Source: Isohypsibius dastychi (Eukaryota > Tardigrada > Eutardigrada > Parachela > Isohypsibiidae). From it: a stretch of 12,646 nucleotides of DNA. Positions within the stretch are counted from its first letter, which is position 1; each line of letters begins with the position of its first letter. Of the stretch, positions 1 through 8,089 are shown piece after piece. The stretch is taken from assembly GCA_034696485.1 (NCBI GenBank), contig JAQIWT010001080.1, positions 1 through 12,646 on the forward strand, given 5' to 3'. Under the pieces are notes generated by a model that did not search any database, was not told where the DNA came from, and worked only from the letters and a program-made list of their open reading frames with translations. Position numbers and translations under genes: made by a program.

Positions 1-1131
1 AATATCGCTCGAACAAATGATCGTCGTTCAAGTAAGTTGTTAAAACTCAGACGAAATGCTTAACATTCCAGCATGATTTCTCGAAAGGTCATACCAACGG
101 ATCACTTTCCGGTGAAGTTGTCATACGTCCCACATTTCGATCAGTTATGGGTGCTTTGTTGGACCTCACTTGAGGAATACTCCGATAAAACGGTGTTAAT
201 AATACGAGATGTCTCAAGCAAGACTTTCCATACCGCGATTCACCCAGAGCCCATGAACGGCAAGTTTCCAATTGTCAATGACATCTTTATACCACCTGCA
301 CAGGAGCTAGCTCATAAATTCAACCATGCTTACGCTTCAACAATAAGCGGCCTGTTCAAGATTGACATGCGAACATTGAAGTTTGTCAGAGAAGTCGATT
401 TGGGAAGATATCGATGTCGACCTCGAAAGGTCACTTATTCTGCACTCGGTAATGACAACTTGTTGATAGCTTAACGTAACTGAACCTCTATCGTTTGCAG
501 GTGGTTTTGTCTTCATCGATTGTGTTGACACGATACATGGAACTCCAAACGGCCAGATAACTTTAGACTATCTTACCGATTCCGTCATTCGGAATGAAGT
601 GACCATCAATGGCCTGACCTATGTTACACCAGATAATCAGTACTGGGTCAATTTGGGAACTGACGTATTGAGGGTACAGGAGATCTCAGGGGATGGTCTT
701 CGGTACATGTACGATGTGGTCAGTGGCATGCACATTGCCGACATAACATTTCATCCATCTCAATCCAACCATTCGTATGATCTGTACGCTTCTGGTCTGA
801 CCAAAGATCGCTTGCTGATATTAGAGCTTGGATCAAACAAGTACAGTCCTTGAATGACGGAAGGATGGAAGAAGTCTGACTTATTACTGTTTTCAGATTG
901 TCGACGATTCCTGGGATCCGATTCGGGACAGGACGGAAATTTAATCACTGGATGAACCCGGATTCGAGGTTCATTAGCTCAAGCGGTGTCTTTGGTGACT
1001 ATGTGGCTTCCGCTGCAAAGAATGCAGTTTTTGTTACCAATACCGAATCTAGAACCCTCAACTGTGAGATTGGCGATATTGAACAGCCTCAGTTGGCCGT
1101 ATGGATAGAGTATCCTCCGCCAGACGTGTGA
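1..1131 (+). CDS. FSTL5: Follistatin-related protein FSTL4/FSTL5-like, C-terminal part (5' end outside window)
   Basis: Exons read as <1-31, 88-448, 501-840 and 897-1131 (stop TGA 1129-1131), giving the last 321 residues. Introns are 56, 52 and 56 bp, all GT-AG, and the frame is kept across each. The family is a secreted glycoprotein with Kazal, EF-hand and Ig domains followed by a long beta-propeller-like C-terminal region; only that last region is here. Diagnostic stretches are the DQLWVLCW segment, the DIFIPP block, LGGFVFIDC at the exon 2/3 junction, TDSV, LLILELGS, SGVFGDY and a final LxCEIxxI...VWIE segment, each matching vertebrate FSTL4/5 in order and spacing. The stop lies where the vertebrate protein ends. 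The first intron acceptor was set at position 87 because the better-looking AG at 71 breaks the frame. The stop overlaps a GTGAGT donor-like site, so a further exon is possible but not needed. I cannot separate FSTL4 from FSTL5 orthology. Confidence 0.85.
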
Positions 1132-1447
1132 GTCGCTCTGTGCTACAAATGTTTTGTACTCTCGTTTAATATTAAGGTAAACTGAAGTCGCAAGAACAAG
1201 AAACCGGTACTCGGATATCACATTTGCTCGGAAAACTCAAGAAAGGAACACACTGCGTGATAAATAATAATTTTGAATCGGGAATATCAGAACACTTTTC
1301 GAACACAAAATTAGATCACGTACGGAAAATGCTCCGAAAAATCACACAACCAGTTTCCACCAGAGATCGCTGCTCAGGACCCTCGCTCTGAAAAGTCGGC
1401 ACATTTTACTACACGTCTCTCAAGCGAACATGACAAAAAAGTGTTGA
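1132..1447. other. Tail-to-tail intergenic region between FSTL-like and PRC1 genes
   Basis: 316 bp between two convergent stop codons. It should contain both 3' UTRs. There is no exact AATAAA on the plus strand; an AT-rich TAAATAATAA stretch near 1260-1270 may serve the FSTL-like transcript, and ATTAAA variants are present on the minus strand near 1170. Positions about 1320-1425 carry a diverged repeat also found at 4956-5065. Confidence 0.5.
1320..1425. repeat. Short dispersed repeat, copy 1
   Basis: This stretch aligns over about 100 bp with 4956-5065 at roughly 75% identity by eye. Shared landmarks in order are CCGAAAAA, CACA-GAACCA/CAACCA, CAGATCGC/GAGATCGC, CTCTGAAAAG and GGCGG/GTCGG followed by TACATTT/CACATTT. 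It lies between convergent genes. It could be an old transposon fragment or a duplicated gene tail; on the minus strand both copies share a short frame ending soon after a TTTTCAGAGC motif. Confidence 0.55.
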
Positions 1448-3471
1448 TCAATTGAGAATTCTACAAATACCTTTCTTTCCAGCAGGAGCATCTTTGGTTT
1501 TCTTCCGCTCCTCCTTTTCAGCTTCTCGCAGATTCACGAGTGCAGTTTTCTGCTCTGTTAAAAATTCAATGTAGCCCTTTCCGTATACTTTGAAAATCTC
1601 TCCTTTTTCTTTTAACCACTGGCTCGCTAGATCATGAAGTTCTTCATCCAACTGAAATTCGGAAAACATATGCTAGCAGATATGCCTTTGAAGGAAAAAT
1701 GAACGTTCCCAATATACCTTCTTAAGCTCATGTTCAACAGAAGCTTTTTCCTGCTGATCTCTGAGCATTTGGGCACCTCGATTATTGAGTCGACTCGGGT
1801 CATTCTCTTTTTGCTGGAAGAAAAACCAGTCGGCTCATGTCGCACAGCACCTCGAAAAACTTCTTACGTCCAACTCGATTTTCTTCTTCCAAATATCTTC
1901 TCGTCGCGCGATTTTGTTCAAGAACTCGAGATTCTCCTTGTAAAATGCTCGAAGACGTCCGCACTCGGCCTCATGTCGTCCGAGAGAATCTCCGTCCATG
2001 GGTTCTAAATTGCAATAAATTTAATGAATTTCCGCCGCATACAACACAGAAATGAAATCACAAACCAGAAGCCAGTCTGTCATAGGTAAGGTGATCCTCC
2101 GCGCCGACAAAACACTTTTCCTGCAGAGATTTTATTTCCGCTCGAAATTCCAAAATACATTTCTCCATGTTTTGCGTTAATTCCATCAGCTCAAGTTCCA
2201 ACTGGAAAAATCTTTTGACGATAACGGAATAATCGTCACGTTAAATCAACACACCTGGTCTCTGTTACTTGGGCAAACTTTGTTCTCCGGAAGTGAATAA
2301 TCTGAATAGCGTCCTGATTCCATTTTCAAGTAATTTCGCAAAGCAAGGCATTTATTCCGGAGTTGCTTGCATTCTTCCACGAGTTCCAGCTTTTCAGAAT
2401 ATAACTAGATGCCGGAAGACGAAATAAAGTCACGCAAAAATTCTGAATCACTCTGCGGAAATGTACCTCTTCTTTCAACTCGAGAATCAGCTTCAGATTC
2501 TGGTCGGACAGAATGAATTCTTTATCATCGCCGTTAAACAGCTTAATTTCCAGAGCTTTTAAGGGCCGCTTTTCCAGTTCGTCCATAAAGCCAGAAATCT
2601 CCGCTTTCATCTCTTGCAGCCGCTTGTATCTCGTTTCCTGAGAATAAAATGTGTAAAGAAAATCTAGCTCAATTTTGTACGTAAGTGCTTACCGCTTCTC
2701 GCTTGAGTTTATCATTCACCGCGGTAAATGCTGCCAAATCGTCGTCGGATGGGACTTTTTCCGGGTCCAGATTGTAAGGATGCTGACCGAGAAGTAAGCA
2801 GAAGGACTGGTTCGCCCGGATCACCTCGAACAACAACGCCATCCGCTCATGTCGTTTTGCGCGTAAATTATCAGCCTTTTCGGTAAGGATCCGAGTTTGC
2901 TCGATGAGTGGCAAAGTATGATCGATCTGGAATCGGAAGGTTCTGTAGGAAAACATCAAAACATTTTTTTTTCTGGTTTTGTTGCACGTACCTTGAATGG
3001 AGGCAAGCTGAGCTCTTCGGACAATAAATGAACACGTTCTGCACACTCCTGAACCGTTGCATGCATTCTGATCAGCTCCTCTTCAGCTTGGTTGACTTGA
3101 TAACGGAGATTTTCTTTCAGAGGTCCGAGAATGGATTCCACCGTGGACTTCTCCAGTGCTTGGATTCTCTCGTTGTCATAACCGATCTTTTTCCAAGCAT
3201 CGTAGATTTGTGAAATATGCTGACGATATGTCGAGCTCTGAATGAAAGAGTCGATGACTGAACTGCAAGAAGAAAAAAACATCTCATTTGGTGGTGCATC
3301 TGGCTGGTCAAAAGTCAAAACGTCAAAACGAAACAAAAACGAGCACGATATTTTTTTGTGAGCTCAAGTTTGGAATTACGAAGAGCAACCCTCAAAACAA
3401 CGGAACTAAGCTCACCTTATTGATCCTTCATCTGGAGAATGTGGCATTCTTGAACTTCCTGCTTCTGCCAT
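1448..3471 (-). CDS. PRC1: PRC1/Ase1/MAP65 family microtubule cross-linker, complete
   Basis: Nine exons, read downward: 3471-3416, 3262-2992, 2926-2693, 2637-2467, 2389-2255, 2201-2066, 2004-1868, 1813-1718, 1651-1448. They sum to 1440 nt, 479 aa plus TGA, with eight short GT-AG introns (53-153 bp). The family forms dimers that bundle antiparallel microtubules in the spindle midzone and recruit kinesin-4. Visible features: N-terminal dimerisation helices (about 19-109) with an ELSLPPF segment like PRC1 ELHVEPF; long coiled-coil rod (110-380) with the PHYDI/HPYNLD and VPSxxxL motif; spectrin-like microtubule-binding domain starting near 381 with the signature DPSRLNNRGAQML; then a basic Glu/Lys-rich helix. 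The exon 3 acceptor at 2927 is chosen over an upstream AG because only it keeps frame and alignment. The C-terminal tail after the spectrin domain is only about 20 residues, far shorter than the roughly 620-aa human protein, unless a donor at 1470 leads to an unseen exon. Confidence 0.93.
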
Positions 3472-3620
3472 CCGATAAGCCGTCCAGCGATGGATTATTT
3501 GTCGACAAGACGTACCAGACGTTGAGAGAATTAATAAACGAGAAGTAATAACGGGAATTCAATCCGAAATCAGCAGCGTGCATCAAGGATTATAAGGAAT
3601 AGGAAATATAAATCTTTCAC
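3472..3620 (-). promoter_or_regulatory. Probable PRC1 5' flank
   Basis: About 150 bp upstream of the PRC1 start codon, before the tandem repeat begins. It must hold the 5' UTR and core promoter of the minus-strand gene unless there is an upstream noncoding exon. I see no clear TATA box or initiator, so the call rests on position only. Confidence 0.3.
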
Positions 3621-3648
3621 AATCACAAATCACAAATCACAAATCACA
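3621..3648. repeat. Tandem heptanucleotide repeat, 4 x AATCACA
   Basis: Four uninterrupted copies of the 7-bp unit AATCACA, followed by a degenerate AAC. It lies about 35 bp outside the left inverted repeat of the foldback element at 3685-4138. Probably a simple replication-slippage array; no function is implied. Confidence 0.9.
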
Positions 3649-3684
3649 AACAAAAGCTTTTCGAGCAACTTTCTCCCTAAAAAC

Positions 3685-4138
3685 GGGGTGGGTCTGTTGG
3701 AGATAGCGATACTGATAATAGAACAGCTACCGATACCAGGCGAAAACCCAGCACTACCGATACTAGGCCAATCAGGCAAACCCTGATTGGTTGACACTTG
3801 ACAGAATGGTGAATGGCAACTGGTTGGCACCCTACCAGAAGAACATTTGTAATATTAAAAAGTAGCTTCTGTTGAACATGATAATTTATTCTTAATCATT
3901 GGAGTTGGAAGAATTATTTTATCTTTTCCAAGGAAACTGATCGTCGATTGTCAAGTTTCAACAGAAATTTGAATTTTTGACGAAGGATTTCGACTTTTGA
4001 TTATTTCCTAGAATGTATATATTCCTGAAGTTTCGCTGCAACTGACATGGACCACTCTCTTCCGATTAGGCTCAGTATCTGTATCGGTAGCTGATTTATC
4101 ATCAGTATCAGTATCGGCATCTCCAATGGACCCACCCC
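3685..4138. mobile_element. Foldback/MITE-like element with long imperfect terminal inverted repeats
   Basis: The left arm 3685-3738 (GGGGTGGGTC, TTGGAGAT, CGATACTGATA, CAGCTACCGATAC) is matched in reverse complement by 4081-4138 with the same motifs in the same order; mismatches and a small indel reduce identity to about 80%. Both arms contain degenerate GATACTGATAC short repeats. The 340-bp interior has no plausible coding frame, so the element would be non-autonomous. Flanks suggest an imperfect 8-bp target duplication, CTAAAAAC on the left and CTAAAACC on the right (7/8), if the ends are placed just outside GGGTGGG. An 8-bp duplication would fit a hAT-type transposase, but the terminal bases do not settle the superfamily. 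Confidence 0.65.
3768..3790. repeat. Perfect 9-bp hairpin inside the foldback element
   Basis: CCAATCAGG at 3768-3776 is followed after a 5-base loop by its exact reverse complement CCTGATTGG at 3782-3790. The arms contain CCAAT on each strand. The hairpin sits just inside the left terminal inverted repeat and has no counterpart near the right end. Confidence 0.8.
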
Positions 4139-4326
4139 TAAAACCGAGACAAGAGGAATCTGACGAGAAAGACGAAATTCTGCCGCGGGGTGGCGCTGGC
4201 GCGAAACTCAAGAGTGGCGCTCAGTGATACAGGGTAATATTTGGTTTAGCTCATTTATGAAGCTCGTGTTGTTTTCAAAGAAATAATCACGGGCACATAC
4301 AGTCTCTCTGAGAGACTCTCTCACGA
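4139..4326. other. Intergenic segment with GC-rich GGCGC motifs and a 17-bp palindrome
   Basis: No gene recognised. Around 4182-4222 there are repeated GTGGCGCT / TGGCGCG motifs that are GC-rich against the AT-rich surroundings, possibly the edge of another degraded element. At 4301-4317 AGTCTCTC and GAGAGACT form an inverted repeat around a single T. Confidence 0.4.
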
Positions 4327-4955
4327 ACCTGCTCGTTCGAGAAGCCGGATTTGGATGTGGCGCCCGTAGCGGCCAAGATCCAGTCTGCACTGACAATTAT
4401 TTCTCATTTTCATAGATGTTCGGCGGATGTTTCGCGATTTTCTTCCATCTTCTCGAGGATTGACGGTCGCTTGTAAGAAGGATGATACAGTCACTTAATT
4501 TCGTGACATTTCCGTGCTTGGACACACAGTATTACACCTGAGTGCAAACGACGGCGATTAAGCCTCGCGACAAGCAACATGCCTGAATGTGAAATCTTAA
4601 AACTGCGCATCTACCTGTAATAAGAAGACCGGCTCTGATAACGTATGCGGGAATAACGGGAAATGGTATGAGAGTGACTGTGAAGCCATGCTCGCTGCTT
4701 GTACCTGTATCGTGTACTTGTATCTATCGATGTACAACTTGGATCTCAACCTCATTCGTCTAAACCTTATACCTAGATCTCTTCTACGCATCACGAAAAT
4801 TCCGGATTAATTGCGTCGGTTTGAATATCAACAGCTATGGGTGCCACAGTTTGCTCTATGGTAGCTCTACTAGAATAGAATTAAGAGCCCAGATATCTGG
4901 ACGCAGAAACAAACATTGCACCTTGCACGGGTCAGTTCAATTCACAGCAACCAAT
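4327..4955 (+). pseudogene. Degenerate partial copy of the double-Kazal end of the LRR-Kazal gene
   Basis: Colinear with about 7391-8160 but about 140 bp shorter. The first Kazal exon is recognisable (EAGFGCGARSGQDPVC, with one conserved Cys replaced by Phe) and is then broken by a stop and an insertion of about 34 bp at 4421-4455. The counterpart of exon 3 is essentially missing. The second Kazal exon is intact around its core, with a 6-bp in-frame insertion adding a Cys just before it, then a replaced segment shifts the frame to a TAA at 4808. No copy of the signal peptide or LRR part is seen, and a stop lies directly upstream of the second Kazal frame. With several independent lesions it cannot make the full protein. 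A short transcript expressing only the second domain cannot be excluded. Confidence 0.8.
4633..4705 (+). repeat. Near-identical Kazal-core block shared with 7876-7948
   Basis: 73 nt in the degenerate copy differ from 7876-7948 of the intact gene at one position, a synonymous AAC/AAT change. The block encodes the Kazal core from Ser-Asp-Asn-Val-Cys through the fifth Cys. Flanking sequence on both sides is clearly more diverged and carries indels. Confidence 0.85.
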
Positions 4956-5065
4956 CAAGAAAACCCTGTATCCGAAAAAACCACAGAACCAACTTCCGCT
5001 TCAGATCGCCGCACATCAACCTTGCTCTGAAAAGGCGGTACATTTGAATACACGCCTTTCGGCAT
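4956..5065. repeat. Short dispersed repeat, copy 2
   Basis: Homologous to about 1320-1425 in the same orientation, roughly 75% identical by eye. It directly abuts the end of similarity between the degenerate Kazal copy and the intact gene; the intact gene lacks it after about 8160. The two segments may therefore have been joined by insertion or rearrangement. Confidence 0.55.
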
Positions 5066-5137
5066 ATTGAAAAAGCTGCTCAGATATTTCACCTTTTTTA
5101 ACGTCTTGAGGGTAGAGACGCGCCGTGTTATCCACTC

Positions 5138-5423
5138 TCTACAAAAGCATGTCCCTTGAATTGGAGGTTATTCAGCACGTTTACAAGCAGAAAAAAATAC
5201 AACCCATGAAGCAGAACTATGCTTCACAGGACAAAATGGTGGTGACCAGTGGAGAATTAGAACTGATTATGGGAATGACGTTCTTACTTACATCTGCCAC
5301 TCCCGGTTTCGTAGCAGGGCCTCCAGGTTGTTCACCACTGATCAAATTTTTCCTCGTTGACACCCCATCATTTGATTCTCGTCCGGTCTCTAATAACCCA
5401 GCAGACTTCTGTTCCTGTGACAT
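5138..5423 (-). CDS. Tentative small two-exon gene, no recognised family
   Basis: On the minus strand an ATG at 5423 opens a Gln/Glu/Ser/Gly-rich, disordered-looking 44-codon segment (5423-5292) ending at a strong GTAAGTAAG donor. An AG at 5140-5139 then opens, in the same phase, a frame running down to a TGA near 5016 that begins RVDNTARLYPQDVKKG and includes YAERRVFKC; it enters the dispersed repeat. The intron would be 153 bp with a weak pyrimidine tract. I do not recognise the product. An overlapping plus-strand frame at 5125-5439 is the alternative reading, but its composition looks less protein-like. Only the donor and phase agreement support the model; the interval given ends at the second-exon start and the coding part would extend to about 5016. 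Confidence 0.25.
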
Positions 5424-5651
5424 TTCAGTCAAATTCTAGAAAGTCTGAACTCTAGAAAGCAGACAGATATTGACAAGATCAATCCTCAAAATCCAGCTCT
5501 TATCGCCGTCGTATTTCCAAGCACCAGTTAGTCAGATGCTGTATGTGAGATGATTCTATGCGTCTCGGGAAAATCCCGTCGAAGCTTTGCTCCACTGCTT
5601 GCCGTATTCGTCTTATCCAAGTGGATGACGCTGGGAAAGTGTTTTCCTACC
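5424..5651. other. Unassigned stretch between two tentative minus-strand frames
   Basis: No supported gene, RNA or repeat. A minus-strand frame of about 39 codons ends at a TAA near 5530, but no good donor or acceptor links it to its neighbours. Confidence 0.4.
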
Positions 5652-6023
5652 CTACGATCTGCGGCCAGACAAGTGCGCCGGCAAGTGAGCCAAAATTAAC
5701 TGTGCAACTGAGCCGGCTCTTGCGATCAACTTCGGAAGGCCGGTTGAGATTTGAAAGTCCAAGTCGATGCATCGATGACCCTCTTGGTGAGGAGAAGACA
5801 TCAGCAGAAAAGAGTTCACAATTTTCAGCGACTCAGTCGTTGGTTCTTCGCGTAGAAGATGGTACTCGATGAAAGCAGTTTCGAGGACAGCTATGCATTC
5901 GACAAAATCACTTGTAGAAGGGTTCATACCGTTCTCAACTGAAAGGTCATAGAGAGTCAACTTATTTAGGCATGAGCCATCGGTTTCCCGAATACGTATG
6001 TATGAAACGGGTAGCCAGTACAT
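5652..6023 (-). CDS. Unrecognised 123-codon open frame, possibly an exon
   Basis: An ATG-initiated frame of 123 codons whose translation has globular-looking alternating hydrophobic segments, such as DFVECIAVLETAFIEY and LKIVNSFLLM. A pyrimidine-ended AG within it (upstream of VENG) and a GTATGAAC donor-like site suggest it may be intron-broken. I recognise no domain. The opposite strand carries an overlapping 104-codon Arg/Ser-rich frame at 5558-5872 that looks like a shadow. A plus-strand TATA box lies just 5' of its ATG, serving the divergent LRR-Kazal gene. It may be a real lineage-specific gene or chance. Confidence 0.25.
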   Translation of the reverse strand: MYWLPVSYIRIRETDGSCLNKLTLYDLSVENGMNPSTSDFVECIAVLETAFIEYHLLREEPTTESLKIVNSFLLMSSPHQEGHRCIDLDFQISTGLPKLIARAGSVAQLILAHLPAHLSGRRS

Positions 6024-6061
6024 ACATTCTTCTGACTCACCAAACTGATAGCTATAGCCGG

Positions 6062-6069
6062 TATAAAAA
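6062..6069 (+). promoter_or_regulatory. TATA box for the LRR-Kazal gene
   Basis: TATAAAAA preceded by a GC-rich base run, on the coding strand 118 bp before the ATG at 6187. Usual TATA spacing would put the transcription start near 6090-6100. An ATG at 6092 opens a 44-codon frame overlapping the main start and ending at 6226. If transcription starts upstream of it, it would act as an overlapping upstream ORF. Confidence 0.5.
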
Positions 6070-6186
6070 CGATCACTCCAAGCTAACTTCGATGCCTCAA
6101 GGTGCTATTTTGCAGCATGCTTTTAGACTTGTTTTAAGGCCGTTTGCTTACTACAGTATAATAATCTCTTCAGTACATGTGATCTC

Positions 6187-8089
6187 ATGGCGATGCTATT
6201 CCTCTCATTATTGCTCACTGTTGTGAATTATGTTACGGCTTCCAACACCATCACCACAACCACCACCATCACCATCACCACCACACGCCCAGGCGGCAAC
6301 AATACAGCCGCTTCAACCGTTTCAATACGGACACTACACGCTTCAACCAGGTCAGAAACAATATTCCATGTTTTGGTACTCGAATACTTGTCTCTTATTC
6401 ACAGGCAAACTCTCAGCAAACAACCGTTACAGAAAGTTATTCTACCAATCTCCAAATGCAATGAGCTCACAAAGATCCCCGTCGTCTGTCAACTAAGCAA
6501 CTGTGAAACCGGCTCATATCGAGTCCACTGCGATTTCGATCCGAAACCATCCAACTACAGAGGATTCCTAGAAAAAGTCAAGCTCGTTGTTCCAAACAGC
6601 GGCATACAAGTTGAACTCAACGGGGAAATAGCACTAAGTCAAGACATGGTTGCCCCGATGGCTGACAACATCGTTTTTCTCAGCATTGAACGACGCAAGG
6701 AATTCAATACGGATAAACTCAAAGTCCTCATGCTCCCCAGTCTCGTCAGACTACAATTCTACTTTTGCGACAACCTAATCATCACTAAAACCGGTTTAGC
6801 GCCATTTAAAACTCTGAAACTTCTAAACATCCAATATTCCTCTGTCAAAACCCTGGAGAAAGGGGCACTGGAAAGCCTGCCCGCTTTGCAGACGATAAGC
6901 TGGGATCCGAAATCGGCGTCAGAGCAAAAAGACCGTGATCATTTGAAAAGATTCCACTGCGACAAGGAATATGAATGGTTTCGCGACTTTTTGAGGAAGA
7001 AGCCCTCGCTGTTAGCACCGGTCGCAAAAGGCGCCATTTACGAGATTGGAGGTCATGTCAGTCCACCTTATGAGATCAGAGATTTATTCTATGCAGTAGA
7101 CTGCTTGAGGGACGACTACACTCAGCAACCCTTCGAAGAATTCCAAAAGTCGACTATATTTTCGTTGAATGCTATGAATGGCAGAGTCACGAAGAATGTC
7201 ACCCGCGTCACGACCACAACCCCTGCGCCTCGTAAGTACAAGTCAGGTAAATTTCGAATTGGAGCTTTCAACAATCGATCCAGTTTGACCAAGAACTATT
7301 TAATAATGAAAGGGCCGCCACCCTTATTGAAGTCGTATTACTTATCAACGTTGACTGTGTTGGTTTTTCAGCTCCGGATGTATTCCCACTAGCCTGCTTG
7401 ATCTGCGAAGCCGGATGCGGATGTGGCGCACGTAGCGGCCCAGATCCAGTCTGCACTAACAATGGTATCTTCTATCTTCACGCTTGTTCGGCGAGCATCG
7501 ACGCTTGCAAAAATGGTACACTCACTTGATTCGATGACATTTCCGCGCTTTGACTTATTACATGTTGTCTGAATGCAGGACCCAAAAACGCCTCAAGAAG
7601 TTTCCAACTGATCCCTGGTCCATCGAAACGCGGAACGACATGCAAGATCACGCCGAAGAAATCCGAGGTTGAGCTCTTAAGTGCAGCCAAGGGTTCGGAT
7701 GCACTGGCTAAGAAGACAACTAACAAACTCGATATTACTCGTTCGATTCCAGGTAAAACAGTGATACTCGTGTAATACGTTGATCGAGTAACGGTTCTTG
7801 ACTAGATGGAGTAAAGCAACATGCTTTCTCCACGTTATGTCTGAAACCTCAAGACTGCGCATCTAAAAAGACCGACTCTGATAATGTATGCGGGAATAAC
7901 GGGAAATGGTATGAGAGTGACTGTGAAGCCATGCTCGCTGCTTGTACCGATAAAGGTCACTACTGTGCAAAACTTGGATCTCTTCCGTCTAACCTTCGAT
8001 TCATAGATCTCTTCTACGCATCACGAAAATTCCGGATTGATTATGTCGGTTTGGATATCAATAGCCATGGTTGCCATATTCTGCCCTAG
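6187..8089 (+). CDS. Secreted LRR plus double-Kazal protein, 548 aa
   Basis: Exons 6187-7231, 7372-7515, 7579-7752 and 7806-8089 sum to 1647 nt (548 aa plus TAG); all three introns (140, 63, 53 bp) are GT-AG and phase 1. Order of parts: signal peptide (1-19, MAMLFLSLLLTVV core); Thr-rich segment (20-35); LRRNT-like cysteine group (101, 106, 115); divergent leucine-rich repeats (about 155-240); LRRCT-like FHCDKEYEWFRDFL (256 on) with a later Cys at 306; Thr/Pro linker (338-349) with an N-glycosylation NVT site; Kazal 1 (357-397) and Kazal 2 (466-508), each with the C-x6-Y-x3-C-x6-C core. Kazal domains usually bind serine proteases by their reactive loop, here GPDPV and DSDNV before the third Cys; LRRs bind proteins. 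An extracellular protease-inhibitor or matrix role is inferred. I know no named family with this combination. Exon 1 also holds a possible 54-bp in-frame intron. Confidence 0.85.
6240..6290. repeat. Imperfect ACC/ATC trinucleotide repeat in the Thr-rich coding stretch
   Basis: A run of ACC and ATC triplets encodes the Thr/Ile-rich stretch after the signal peptide. In the +1 frame it encodes a Pro/Ser run, and an 88-codon frame (6230-6496) is open there. Low-complexity composition, not conservation, probably explains the second frame. Confidence 0.8.
6351..6404 (+). other. Possible 54-bp exonic intron (exitron) in exon 1 of the LRR-Kazal gene
   Basis: The segment begins GTCAGA after CCAG and ends with a pyrimidine-rich TCTTATTCACAG. 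It is 54 bp, a multiple of three, has no in-frame stop, and is as long as the gene's other small introns. Splicing it would remove 18 residues just before the LRRNT region and leave the frame intact, giving 530 aa. Whether it is spliced, retained or both cannot be decided from sequence. Confidence 0.45.

Noticed and set aside
32-71. 40-bp intron with acceptor AG at 70-71 in the FSTL-like gene
   Set aside because: It joins the exons out of phase or through a stop; acceptor at 87 gives a 56-bp intron and an uninterrupted frame.
2927-2943. Upstream AG acceptor for PRC1 exon 3
   Set aside because: It has a better pyrimidine tract but adds 16 nt and destroys the frame and the match to the PRC1 rod.
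3288-3548. 86-codon plus-strand frame
   Set aside because: It lies antisense to PRC1 exon 1 and intron 1; the minus-strand splice model fully explains the region.
3621-3648. AATCACA array as a CRISPR-like or regulatory repeat
   Set aside because: Units are contiguous without spacers and the genome is eukaryotic; a simple microsatellite explains it.
5558-5872. 104-codon plus-strand Arg/Ser-rich frame
   Set aside because: Opposes a more protein-like minus-strand frame and has no recognisable motif; not supported as coding.
7268-7462. Minus-strand frame sharing a peptide with one at 4208-4396
   Set aside because: The shared VQTG-PLRAPHP peptide is the antisense of the duplicated Kazal 1 exon, not an independent gene family.
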